From NCBI GenBank assembly GCA_016946835.1, contig JACVTC010000053.1:1015001-1079000 (forward strand): DNA of 64,000 bases, read 5' to 3'. A model generated the notes under the pieces. That model was not told the origin of the DNA. It searched no databases and saw only the letters and a program-made list of their open reading frames with translations. Position numbers and translations under genes: made by a program. Below are positions 12,888-22,649 of the stretch, piece after piece (the first letter of the stretch is position 1; every line of letters begins with the position of its first letter). Source of the DNA: Neocallimastix lanati (nom. inval.). Its lineage: Eukaryota > Neocallimastigomycota > Neocallimastigomycetes > Neocallimastigales > Neocallimastigaceae.

Positions 12888-14321
12888 TTATTCATCATTA
12901 ATTGAATCTTCAGTTTCATTGACAACTGTAACTTCACTGTCATCAAATTCATTATTTTCATTATTTTCTTCATCACTGTTGATTAATTCATCTTCATCTT
13001 CATCTTCATATTCATTTTCATTTTCATCATAATTTTCATTTTCATTTTCATTTTCATTTTCATTTTCATTTTCATTTTCATTTTCATTTTCATTTTCATT
13101 TTCATTTTCATTTTCATTTTCATTATTAATGAAAAGTTCAAGATCAATAGAGTTACCCATGGCAGCATATCCTAAGTAATTTGGATGAAGACCGTCACCA
13201 TCACTTAATTCAGCTTTAAGAACCATAGCATCATTAGGATCAGCTACAACTGAAGCAAAATCGATTATGGCATCAAAACCTCCTTCATTAGCTGGTGTAT
13301 TTAAAATCCATTGATTAACCGTTTCTTTAATTTTATTCTTTTCTTCAGTCCAATCATCATTCGTTTTAAATGGAAGAATTGGACTACCATATGTAATAAT
13401 ACCACGTTCACGATTTCTTTTAATAAGTTCTTGAAGTCCTTCAATAAGAACCGGTGTTGCTCTTTGACTGTAAAGAATATCATTAACTCCATATAAAACA
13501 ATCATATATTTAACATTAACTTGCTCTGCAACATCTTTTTGGTATCTTCCTAATCCTATTGGCCATACTGGATTATTTTGTCCATATAAACTACTACCTC
13601 CAATAGCTTGATTTAAAATAGCTAAATGACGAGTGGCTGGATGACTTTGTAATCTTTCAGATAAAACATCTGGCCATCTGTTTTGTTTATCATTGGTGGA
13701 ACCTCTTCCATCAGTGATAGAATCTCCATAACAAAGAATGGCTTCTGTTTTCTTTTCATTATCAACAACATCAATAGCTGCAATAGTAAACCAATGAAGG
13801 AATTTATGAGCACTACTGAAAGTTTCTTTACTAACTGCATTACCTAATTCTACAAAAGAATAAGTTCTAGAACTAGTATGACCTGTAAAATCAAATGGAA
13901 TTTTTCCATATTGAATGGTGATAGCAACTTCATCTAAAGCTGAAAGAGAGAATGGAATTATATCAGAAACAATGTCAGCATAAGCAGGAATAGAAACATT
14001 ATATTGTCCGTTGAAAGTAATTTCAGTATCCGTTTCCATAATAATACTACCAGTACCTTGACCGGCAGACTTGGCAACATGAACTGATTTCAATTCTAAT
14101 TCCTCTTTACCATAAATATTAGAGAAATGGAATCTCAATTGTTCACCAGGAATACTGACTTTAACAATTTGACGTAAAGAATTTCCTTGTAAATCAATAT
14201 CAGGTAATTCACCTTTATTATATTGAGAAGAAGACCAAGTACCAGTAAAAAATAGTTCATCTGCAGCTAAAACTGCATTAATTATAAAAAGATTTAAAAC
14301 TAAAATTAAATAAATTTTCAT
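12888..14321 (-). CDS. Secreted SGNH-family esterase with acidic (Glu-Asn)n tail, left copy
   Basis: 477 residues. A signal peptide spans residues 1-19 (cleavage near AVLA-A). A beta-rich N-terminal domain (FFTGTWSSSQYN) precedes the SGNH hydrolase fold. Blocks visible: GDSITDG at 199-205 (nucleophile Ser201), GGSS at 241-244, GVND at 278-281 (Asn280), and DGLHP at 376-380 (Asp376/His379). All catalytic blocks are present. Similar two-domain SGNH proteins are acetylxylan or other carbohydrate esterases; the substrate here is inferred from the GH115 neighbour. There is no dockerin. The C-terminus is a long (GAAAAT)n-encoded Glu-Asn tract followed by an acidic tail. It differs from the right copy by about four substitutions in the core and by tail length. 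Intact; the ATG is placed by the signal peptide. Confidence 0.9.
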   Translation of the reverse strand: MKIYLILVLNLFIINAVLAADELFFTGTWSSSQYNKGELPDIDLQGNSLRQIVKVSIPGEQLRFHFSNIYGKEELELKSVHVAKSAGQGTGSIIMETDTEITFNGQYNVSIPAYADIVSDIIPFSLSALDEVAITIQYGKIPFDFTGHTSSRTYSFVELGNAVSKETFSSAHKFLHWFTIAAIDVVDNEKKTEAILCYGDSITDGRGSTNDKQNRWPDVLSERLQSHPATRHLAILNQAIGGSSLYGQNNPVWPIGLGRYQKDVAEQVNVKYMIVLYGVNDILYSQRATPVLIEGLQELIKRNRERGIITYGSPILPFKTNDDWTEEKNKIKETVNQWILNTPANEGGFDAIIDFASVVADPNDAMVLKAELSDGDGLHPNYLGYAAMGNSIDLELFINNENENENENENENENENENENENENENENENYDENENEYEDEDEDELINSDEENNENNEFDDSEVTVVNETEDSINDE

Positions 14322-15947
14322 TTTATTTTTAAAAACATTTTATTTAAATTTTAAAATTAAATTAATATTCGTTAAACTTTAATTTGTTTCTATTATAATA
14401 CTTAATATTCTTTTAATAAAAGAAATTTAAAATAATTAAAAAAGAAATGGTACAGAAGTACTTCTTATATACTGAATTATTTTATAATAAATACGAATAT
14501 TAATAACTAATTGTTTATATAACTATTATTTATATAGAAGTTTTAATATATATAGCAAAAAATATTAATATAATAGCAAATAAAGTTTTATAAAGTTTTA
14601 TATAAATTAATATTGTTTCTAAATAAATATTTATTCTTATTGGATTATTATTATTATTATTAATATTAGAATTTAAAAAAAAAAAAAAAAAAAAATTATC
14701 CGTTGTCCCCAATTTATTAAAATATTATCATCACATTAGTTATGGGAAAACAAAATAAGAATTGAAATTTTTGATAATTATAATTATTAATAATTTTAAA
14801 ACCATGACATATTTTATGTGAAAAATATTTTAACAAAAATACGAATCACTTAATATTAAATTATCATACGTGTTTAAATGATATTTTTTTTTTTTTGTGA
14901 CCAATAAATAAAAAAAAACAAAAAAACAAAAATGAATGTTTATTTTTTAAAAAAAAAAATTCTATTTTAATAAATTTGAAATATATATATTTAAAAAATA
15001 AAAAAATAAAATATATTAAGTTAAATCGAATTTTATATTTAATATTTCTAATTTCTAATATTATTACATATATTATTTATTTTTTAATTAGCTTTTGACC
15101 GTTATTTTTTTTTTATCACTAAAGTAAAATAAATTTTAGAGAAATGCTAATTTTTAAATTTTTGAAACTTTATTTTTATCATTTTATGTACATTTTATAA
15201 AAACTGATAATAATAAAAACTAATTAAATAATTATTTTATATAATTATATTATTATAATCCTTTAGAAATAAAATAATAAATTTTTAATAATATTAAAAT
15301 TATAAATAAAAATAAAAATAAAAAAAGTATAAACATATTTATATTAAAAATAAATAATAATTAAATTAAAAAAAAATTTGACATATTTAAATGAATTTTC
15401 AATAATTAACATATATTATATTTCATATATATAGATATAAAATATATATATATTTTGATTTATCTTGATTTTTAATTAAATATTTAATTTAATATTTTAA
15501 ACAAAATTTTATTATAATATTAAATTCATACTTTTATTAACATATGATTTATTTTATATCTGGTAAATAAAAACAGAAATAATAATTTTAAATAATAATA
15601 AAAAAACTAATTAAATTAGAATTTTTAATATTGTTTATTCTCCATAGAGACTAATAGATTAAACTGGATAAACAGAGATAATAAAAAATAAAATAATTAT
15701 TATATCTTGTATTTATATTTTTCAATGATTTAATTTCATTTTTTTTTCTTTGTAGCTATATATAATAAATTAAATAATTTATAAAGTTTATATACTATTA
15801 ATATATATATTATTATATATCATTTGTTATTATTTGTTATTATACAAATATATAAAAATAAAAAAATAAGAATAATAATTGATAATTTCTTTTAAATATA
15901 ATTTATTTGTATTTAAAATAATATATTTTTATATTTATTATTTAGTT

Positions 15948-15978
<31 letters not shown>

Positions 15979-16094
15979 CATTGAAAAACAAGAAGCTATT
16001 AAAAAAGATAATGTAATGTTGAATTTTTTAAATGAATTTAATTATTATTAAAATTTATTTATTAAATAAAAAATAAACATTAATAATATTACTG
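14322..16094. other. Spacer of the inverted duplication left of the copia element
   Basis: About 110 bp next to the esterase belong to the left arm. The rest up to 16094 is unique AT-rich DNA with a 24-base A-run near 15957-15978. No ORF of substance, no RNA gene seen. Confidence 0.65.
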
Positions 16095-16099
16095 ATTTT

Positions 16100-16350
16100 T
16101 GTTAAAAATAAAGTTCAAATAGTATAGTAATTTATATTATATATATTTAAATCTCTATGTATGTATGTATGTATGTGGCTTAATACATATAATATTAATA
16201 TGAAGTTATTGTGTAATTGATGTAGTAAAAAACTAATACATGTAATTAGTATAAAATAAAATAATAATTTAATAATTAAATAAAATAGAACTTAAATAAA
16301 TAAAAAAAAAAAAAAATAAAAAAAATAAAATAAAATAAAAATAAAAAACA
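16100..16350 (+). repeat. 5' LTR of copia element 1
   Basis: 251 bp, TGTT...AACA ends, contains (ATGT)5 near 16176-16195. Identical to the 3' LTR except one extra A in an A-run near the 3' end. Confidence 0.92.
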
Positions 16351-16352
16351 AA

Positions 16353-16368
16353 AGATTAAGAGTCTCAT
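16353..16368 (+). promoter_or_regulatory. Primer-binding site matching the anticodon arm of tRNA-Lys(CTT)
   Basis: AGATTAAGAGTCTCAT is the complement of ATGAGACTCTTAATCT, the anticodon stem-loop found in eukaryotic tRNA-Lys(CTT). Priming from an internal half-tRNA is known for Drosophila copia (initiator tRNA half). The same site, with C for T at one position, is next to the relic at 32.7 kb, which supports its being functional. Confidence 0.7.
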
Positions 16369-16376
16369 TAGCAGTA

Positions 16377-17417
16377 ATGAGTGAAAAAAGGAATATAACG
16401 AATACTGTTGAAGAAACAGTAAATACATTAAACCAAATAAATACAGTAAACATAGCAAATAAACCAACTACTACAAAACACCTATTAACATCAAATAACT
16501 ACAGACTATGGTTAACGGATATGGATCTTTTATTAGTTATTAATGATGTTGATGACTATGTTTACGAAGAAAAGATAAAAGTTATAAAGAAAAACAAAAT
16601 AGCTAAAGAAAATCTAAAGAAATATAAAAAGGTTAGAGGTTGTGATGAATTATATTATGAAAAAGACGTCACAAAAGAAATGATAAAGCTAGATTCTTTA
16701 GCTAAGCATCTGATAAACAATAGCATATCAGATGAAATCAAAATTAAATTAGATTTTCAAAGATCTAGTGCCTATCAAATTTGGAACATTTTAAAAGCAA
16801 GTAATACTAGATCAAATGAAGAAAGGAAATTAGAATTAAAAAATAAGTTAAAGAATATGAAATATAACAAAGAAAATGATATTTCATTATTTATTGAAGA
16901 AATGAACAACATTTTCAATGAATTAAGTAGTCTTGAAATGGAAATCAACGATGAGAAGAAATTTGAATATCTTTATCTCGCTCTTCCATATGAAATAACA
17001 TTGGAAGTTAACATAATGGACCACGATGGGAAATGGGAAGATGTTACCAAATGTCTAAAAAAGAAGGTCCCTAAGCTAAAATATCTTAAGGAACTTAGAA
17101 AAGAAAATAACCACAAGAATAATACAGTAATAAACGTTAACTCAATGACCAAGAAAAATAGATTCACACCAAGAAACAACAGAGGAAGAAAAAGATGTTA
17201 TATATGTAACAAGCTAGGACATATAGCACGGGACTGTTGGCATAATGAGAAGAACAAAAGAAAAAAGAACAATAATATCAAAGCCAACAACGCAAGTATA
17301 AACAAAGAGGATGGGTATTGCGAATTTGCTGATGCTCAAATAAGCCTCAAAGATTACAATTCAGATGAAGATATCCAATCCTCATACTCCGTTCGACCGA
17401 GGCGTGGACGCTACTAA
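16377..17417 (+). CDS. gag: Gag (copia element 1)
   Basis: 346 residues. An N-terminal Thr-rich stretch is followed by the copia gag core (NYRLWLTDMD ... LEMEINDEKKFEYLYLALP, residues about 40-210). A basic segment and one zinc knuckle, CYICNKLGHIARDC (CX2CX4HX4C), lie at about residues 273-286. Gag forms the virus-like particle and the knuckle packages RNA. The frame ends 53 nt inside the pol frame, which is in the +1 phase. The codons CCG-AGG-C at about 17394-17400 recall the Ty1 +1 site (slow AGG codon followed by C), so pol is probably made by +1 frameshifting. Intact. Confidence 0.9.
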   Translation: MSEKRNITNTVEETVNTLNQINTVNIANKPTTTKHLLTSNNYRLWLTDMDLLLVINDVDDYVYEEKIKVIKKNKIAKENLKKYKKVRGCDELYYEKDVTKEMIKLDSLAKHLINNSISDEIKIKLDFQRSSAYQIWNILKASNTRSNEERKLELKNKLKNMKYNKENDISLFIEEMNNIFNELSSLEMEINDEKKFEYLYLALPYEITLEVNIMDHDGKWEDVTKCLKKKVPKLKYLKELRKENNHKNNTVINVNSMTKKNRFTPRNNRGRKRCYICNKLGHIARDCWHNEKNKRKKNNNIKANNASINKEDGYCEFADAQISLKDYNSDEDIQSSYSVRPRRGRY

Positions 17418-18522
17418 AGCAGAAAATAACATGCCGAGACAAAACCTCAGTTATTATGTGACTGCCCCGTCAACTAAAGCGAAGCTACCAAGTAATATAG
17501 TCAGTTGGACAATTGACTCCGGAGCCACCTATCACATGACAAATGCATTATCAAGTTTAATAGATAAGATAAGGTGTGAAGAAATTATCCAATTCGCTGA
17601 CGGAGGTACAGTTACTGCTACGTACAAAGGTACGTACGTAGGCTATATTAACAATAATGAAATTACATTACGAAATGTATTATATATTCCTAAATTCAAA
17701 AGAAGTTTGTTGTCAATAGACAACTTAAGTGAAGAAGGTTATAAAACAATATTTTACAATTTTAATAATAAAAATTTAGTTACCATTTACAACAAAGAAG
17801 GCAAAAGGATATTTACTACCAAATCTAATAAATCCAAAATATATAAAGTATGGACTTTCAAAAATAAAATAGAATATAATAGGGACAACAACAAAAAGAC
17901 TATTACATGTGACAATATTATAAAAGCTTTTAACACAGAAAACATGGAGCTATGGCACCGCCGTCTTGGCCACTTTTATATAGATAACATTAAGGAAAAA
18001 TTAAATAATATAAACATACAAAATAAATGTATAATATGTGCGTCCAAGATGAGAAATAAACCTTATAACAAAGCAAGAAACAAATCAAAAGAGCCGTTTG
18101 AACTTATACATATGGATACAGTGTCATCCCTAGATAGCTCCATATATGGAAATAAATATTTCTTAAGTATATTAGATGATTATACCAGGTACGGATGGGT
18201 CTTTTTTATGAACTCAAAAGCCGAAGTGTTCAATATTTTCAGAAAATGGTATAAGAAAGTCACCAACATTTTCAACAAAAATATTAAATATATACGAACC
18301 GACAATGGTACTGAGTTTACAAATAATAACTTTAGGAAATTTTGTGAAGAAAATGGTATTGAACAACAATTTTCAATACCTTACAACCCACAGCAAAACG
18401 GAAGAGCCGAACGTTTTCAAGAAACCCTCATTTATAACGCCACCGCCATGCTCAAAGACGGTAAGCTAAATCATAAATATTGGGAAGATGCTGTAAGGAC
18501 AGCAAATTACATTCATAAATAG
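17365..18522 (+). CDS. pol: Pol part 1: protease and integrase (copia element 1)
   Basis: Frame +1 to gag. The aspartic protease motif WTIDSGATYHM is at about residues 47-57. Then comes the GAG-pre-integrase zinc region (HRRLGH ... CIICASK) and the integrase core with the expected D, D, E positions (HMDT, RTDNGTEF, NGRAERF). The frame stops at 18522, within TANYIHK-stop. The downstream frame continues the conserved NRLP motif after one fewer A in the AAA of CATAAATAGG, so a 1-nt insertion in a short A-run near 18516-18519 has broken the element, or it is a sequencing error. The upstream start is not used in vivo if frameshifting from gag is correct. Confidence 0.88.
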   Translation: MKISNPHTPFDRGVDATKAENNMPRQNLSYYVTAPSTKAKLPSNIVSWTIDSGATYHMTNALSSLIDKIRCEEIIQFADGGTVTATYKGTYVGYINNNEITLRNVLYIPKFKRSLLSIDNLSEEGYKTIFYNFNNKNLVTIYNKEGKRIFTTKSNKSKIYKVWTFKNKIEYNRDNNKKTITCDNIIKAFNTENMELWHRRLGHFYIDNIKEKLNNINIQNKCIICASKMRNKPYNKARNKSKEPFELIHMDTVSSLDSSIYGNKYFLSILDDYTRYGWVFFMNSKAEVFNIFRKWYKKVTNIFNKNIKYIRTDNGTEFTNNNFRKFCEENGIEQQFSIPYNPQQNGRAERFQETLIYNATAMLKDGKLNHKYWEDAVRTANYIHK

Positions 18523-18550
18523 GTTACCACATAATGGTAACAACAACAAA

Positions 18551-21500
18551 GTGCCTTTTGAGGAATTATATCAAGAAAAGGTCGATTATGAAAAGTTTAG
18601 AGTATTTGGTTGCCAAGTTTACTTTTATATCCCAAAACAATTTAGGCGAAAATTCAACGGAACCTCCCTTCCTGGAATATTTTTAGGATATGATGATAAA
18701 AATCCAACAGCCTACATAATATATGATACTACAAATAATAAAATAGTCCTTTCAAGGACAGTTGAATTCTTCGAAGATACCCCTGGTAATATTTCCGCAC
18801 CTTCTACAAGACCAGAAATATATAACTTTGAGGTTAATATGGAAGAATACGATGAAAATAACAAAAATACAGTATTACTCCAAGACTATAATAACAAAAA
18901 TAAGGAACATGAAAATAAAGAGACAACAGAAAATAGAGAAGAAAATAAAAATAATAACAATATAAATAATAATGATAACTTAAATAATTTAAATAATAAT
19001 TATTTAGAAAATAATAATTTAAATAATAATAATAATATAAATAATAATTATCCAAATGATAATAATTTAAATAAATATAATTTTAATAAAAATTATTTAA
19101 ATGATAATAATATTAATTTTACTTATAGTCCTAATCCAAATAAAAATTTTCCCCAATCAACCAATATAATTGACCCATATAAAAATTATAATAATTATAA
19201 TATTTTACCTTTAAATAATTTAAATAGTAATATAAGTAGCAATTTACCTTTTGCAGAAAACTTAAATCCGGCCATTTACAATTATAATGCTGGATTTATA
19301 AATCCTAATTTAAATTATTTAAATAAAAATAATTATATTCAAAATGAAAATTATAATAATTTTCTAAATGAATATAAGGGTCATTTATATTTAAATGATA
19401 ATAATTTAAATAATAATTATATTAATAAAATTATAAATTATGAAAATAATGCTCAAAATTCATCAAATTCAGGAAATTTAAACAATAAAAATTCAGAAGA
19501 TAATTCTCAAGGTAAATATAATTTAATTAACAACATAAACAATAAAAATGATAAAATGGAACAATCCATACATAATTCAAATTGTAATGATAACGTTATG
19601 AATGGAAATTCAAGTTCCATTGATAATAATTATGTAAAAAATAATTATATTCCAAATAATAATTTATATAAAAATAATTTTAATACAAAAATGAGAATTA
19701 ATAATTTATATGATGGTCAGTCGAATATGAACGATGTCCAACGTATAAATAATAATTCTAATATAAACAAAGAATTAAATTCAAATATAAACAATGAATT
19801 AAATTCAAATATAAACAAAGGATTAATTTCAAATATAAACAATGAATTAAATTCAAATATAAATAAAGAATTAAATTCAAATATAAAAAATGAATTAAAT
19901 TCAAATGTAAGCAAAGAATTAAATTCAAATGTAAACAAAGAATTAAAATCAAAAGTAAACAAAGAATTAAATTCAAATATAAAAAATGAATTAAATTCAA
20001 ATGTAAACAAAGAATTAAATTCAAATGTAAACAAAGAATTAAATTCAAATGTAAACAAAGAATTAAATTCAAATGAAAATAAAGAATTAAATTCAAATGA
20101 AAATAAAGAATTAAATAAATTAGATATGAATAATAAATCAAATAATTCTACAATATCAAATATTAATAATGATAAAGAAACACCAGATAAAACAAATAAT
20201 AAGAAAACAAGTAAACGTAAAGGAAAGAGAAAACTTGATTCAGAAACAAAACCTGAATCAAAGAAATTAAAATCATCAAATTTAAAGGACAAGAACGTTA
20301 AACGGAAAGGTAAGAGAAAACTTGATTCTGAATTAAAACCAGAATCAAAGAAAATAAAATCATTTGATTTAATGGATATAATAGAAGATAATTTTTCTTT
20401 ATTATCTACAAAGGAGGAGCTGTGTGAACCCTATAATTATCCTGATATATTCAATAAAATTGATAAAAATGAATGGTTACAAGCAGTCAAGGAGGAATTA
20501 AACAGCATGAAAAACTTAAAAGTTTATAAGAAAGTTGATAGGGTACCCAAGGGTAGTAATATAATAACACCAAAGTGGGTGTTCAGATACAAATATAATT
20601 CAGACAATAGTATAAATAAAAGAAAAGCAAGACTGGTAGCCAGAGGTTTTACACAAAAACAAGGCATTGATTATAATGAGACGTTCTCGCCCACATTGAA
20701 ACAGGACTCTTTGAGAATAGCAACTGCTATTGCATCAGCCAATAACTTTAATATATATCAAATTGATATAAAATCAGCCTACCTAAACGCTACACTAAAC
20801 GAAGATGTTTATATGGAAATTCCAGAAGGTGCTGAAGATTATAAAAATGGCTATTGGAAACTAAATAAAGCCTTGTACGGTTTGAAACAGTCTGGTCGTT
20901 TGTGGAACGAGACTTTAAATGAAAAACTTATAAATATTGGTTTTAATAGACTTCGAAGTGAACCATGCATTTACGTTAAAATGAATGATCGGAATAAAAT
21001 TATTTGTCTTCTTACAGTTTATGTAGATGATATATTATTAACAGGTAATGAACATGAAGTATATAAAACAAAACATTTATTAAAAAATTATTTTAACATA
21101 ACTGATATAGGTCCTGTGGATACAATCATTGGCGTTAAATTTATAAAAGAAAAGGACGGCTATCTATTGCAACAACATAAATATCTAGAGAATATATTAA
21201 GAAAATTTGATATAGATAAGTATAAAATATCTTCAAATATGATACCAGAAGAAAATGAAGAATTAAGAAAAAGAAAATTCAATATCACGAAATACCAACA
21301 AGCTATAGGTAGTTTATTATATCTCGCGATATGTACTAGACCGGATATCTTATTTCCTGTGAATAAAGCTTCCAGAAAAGCCAAAGATCCAAATTATGAA
21401 GATTGGTATAATGTCATCAAAATATTTAGATACCTCAAGGGAAAACCTAATTATGGTTTAAGGTATTCAGGAAACTTAAAATTAAATGTTTATGTAGATG

Positions 21501-21943
21501 CAGATTACGGAGGAGATGTAGAGTCTAGAAAATCTACTACGGGTTATATAATTAAAATAGGTTCAGGACCTACCTCATGGTATTCAAAATTACAACACTG
21601 TGTATCTGTATCTTCTGCCGAAAGTGAATATTATGGAATAAATGAATGCGCTAGACATTGCTTGTGGTATGAAAATGTATTAAATGAATTAAAATTAAAT
21701 TGTAATTGTATAACAATAAATGTAGATAATAAAGCTGCCATTTATAATTGCGAAAATGAAACTATTAACCCAAGATCTAGACACATAGACATAAAATATC
21801 ACCACACAAGAGATCTTATTAAAGAAAATAAAATAAAACTAAAATATATAAAGTCTGAAGATAATCTAGCCGATGGTTTTACAAAGTATCTTAATACATA
21901 TCTATTAAATAAATTTAGAGATTCTATTATGGTGAAGTGTTAG
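18551..21943 (+). CDS. pol: Pol part 2: integrase C-terminus, Asn-rich linker, reverse transcriptase, RNase H
   Basis: 1130 residues as opened; the frame is already readable from about 18519. Residues 1-80 are the integrase C-terminal domain (FGCQVYFYIPK, FLGYDDKN). Residues about 95-560 are an extremely Asn-rich linker, including about 15 copies of a 24-bp unit (KELNSNVN) at 19765-20125. It is followed by two basic repeats, KRKGKRKLDSE...KPESKK, which look like a bipartite nuclear localisation signal placed as in Ty1 integrase. The reverse transcriptase follows (NEWLQAVKEELNSM, PKWVFRYK, KARLVARGF, active-site YVDD). RNase H has DADYGGD, KSTTGY, SSAESEY and the terminal HIDIKYH. All catalytic motifs are intact; only the upstream frameshift separates it from integrase. 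Confidence 0.92.
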   Translation: MPFEELYQEKVDYEKFRVFGCQVYFYIPKQFRRKFNGTSLPGIFLGYDDKNPTAYIIYDTTNNKIVLSRTVEFFEDTPGNISAPSTRPEIYNFEVNMEEYDENNKNTVLLQDYNNKNKEHENKETTENREENKNNNNINNNDNLNNLNNNYLENNNLNNNNNINNNYPNDNNLNKYNFNKNYLNDNNINFTYSPNPNKNFPQSTNIIDPYKNYNNYNILPLNNLNSNISSNLPFAENLNPAIYNYNAGFINPNLNYLNKNNYIQNENYNNFLNEYKGHLYLNDNNLNNNYINKIINYENNAQNSSNSGNLNNKNSEDNSQGKYNLINNINNKNDKMEQSIHNSNCNDNVMNGNSSSIDNNYVKNNYIPNNNLYKNNFNTKMRINNLYDGQSNMNDVQRINNNSNINKELNSNINNELNSNINKGLISNINNELNSNINKELNSNIKNELNSNVSKELNSNVNKELKSKVNKELNSNIKNELNSNVNKELNSNVNKELNSNVNKELNSNENKELNSNENKELNKLDMNNKSNNSTISNINNDKETPDKTNNKKTSKRKGKRKLDSETKPESKKLKSSNLKDKNVKRKGKRKLDSELKPESKKIKSFDLMDIIEDNFSLLSTKEELCEPYNYPDIFNKIDKNEWLQAVKEELNSMKNLKVYKKVDRVPKGSNIITPKWVFRYKYNSDNSINKRKARLVARGFTQKQGIDYNETFSPTLKQDSLRIATAIASANNFNIYQIDIKSAYLNATLNEDVYMEIPEGAEDYKNGYWKLNKALYGLKQSGRLWNETLNEKLINIGFNRLRSEPCIYVKMNDRNKIICLLTVYVDDILLTGNEHEVYKTKHLLKNYFNITDIGPVDTIIGVKFIKEKDGYLLQQHKYLENILRKFDIDKYKISSNMIPEENEELRKRKFNITKYQQAIGSLLYLAICTRPDILFPVNKASRKAKDPNYEDWYNVIKIFRYLKGKPNYGLRYSGNLKLNVYVDADYGGDVESRKSTTGYIIKIGSGPTSWYSKLQHCVSVSSAESEYYGINECARHCLWYENVLNELKLNCNCITINVDNKAAIYNCENETINPRSRHIDIKYHHTRDLIKENKIKLKYIKSEDNLADGFTKYLNTYLLNKFRDSIMVKC
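19765..20125 (+). repeat. 24-bp coding tandem repeat in the copia linker
   Basis: About 15 units of AAAGAATTAAATTCAAATGT plus AAAC, each coding KELNSNVN with small variation. The unit length is a multiple of 3, so copy-number change preserves the pol frame. Confidence 0.85.
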
Positions 21944-21957
21944 TCACAATTGAACTT

Positions 21958-21966
21958 TAGGAGGAG
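21958..21966 (+). promoter_or_regulatory. Polypurine tract of copia element 1
   Basis: TAGGAGGAG directly before the TGTT of the 3' LTR; the usual plus-strand priming position in LTR elements. Confidence 0.75.
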
Positions 21967-22216
21967 TGTTAAAAATAAAGTTCAAATAGTATAGTAATTT
22001 ATATTATATATATTTAAATCTCTATGTATGTATGTATGTATGTGGCTTAATACATATAATATTAATATGAAGTTATTGTGTAATTGATGTAGTAAAAAAC
22101 TAATACATGTAATTAGTATAAAATAAAATAATAATTTAATAATTAAATAAAATAGAACTTAAATAAATAAAAAAAAAAAAAATAAAAAAAATAAAATAAA
22201 ATAAAAATAAAAAACA
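21967..22216 (+). repeat. 3' LTR of copia element 1
   Basis: 250 bp, TGTT...AACA; one A shorter than the 5' LTR and otherwise identical where compared. Confidence 0.92.
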
Positions 22217-22307
22217 AAAATTTTTATAAAAAATTAAAATTTACATAAAAAACTTTATTTAATACTAAAATTTTTTATTATTTTTATAATTTTTAATATA
22301 AAAAAAA

Positions 22308-22365
<58 letters not shown>

Positions 22366-22649
22366 AGGATTTTGATAAAATAAGAAATATTTTTTTCAAT
22401 AATAAATATATTTTAAGATTCAATATATATTACAATGATTTATTTTAATAATAATATAAAATATCTAAGTATATAAATGACTTTTTTTTTTCCCTTTGAT
22501 TGTTTATTTTTATTTATATTTTTTTTTACTTTAATAATTATAAATTTCTTCTTATTAAAAAGAATATTAAGTATTATAATAGAAACAAATTAAAGTTTAA
22601 CGAATATTAATTTAATTATAAATTTTAAATAAAATATTTATAAAAAAAA
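22217..22649. other. AT-rich DNA between copia 3' LTR and esterase
   Basis: Contains a 43-base A-run (about 22313-22355) and, from about 22530, the start of the right inverted arm, which is the upstream region of the esterase gene. No gene seen. Confidence 0.65.

Larger units (their letters stand above)
16100..22216 (+). mobile_element. Ty1/copia LTR retrotransposon (element 1), nearly full length
   Basis: Two LTRs (16100-16350 and 21967-22216) flank gag, protease, integrase, reverse transcriptase and RNase H in copia order. The LTRs begin TGTT, end AACA, and differ by one A in a homopolymer, so insertion is recent. A primer-binding site lies 2 nt after the 5' LTR, and a purine tract AGGAGGAG abuts the 3' LTR. 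ATTTT precedes the 5' LTR; ATTTT also lies 3 bp after the CA of the 3' LTR, so the target duplication is plausible but offset. It sits in the spacer of the inverted duplication. One frameshift splits pol. Confidence 0.95.

Noticed and set aside
19717-20292. Minus-strand Phe/Leu/Asn-rich frame inside the copia element
   Set aside because: Antisense shadow of the 24-bp coding repeat in the Pol linker.
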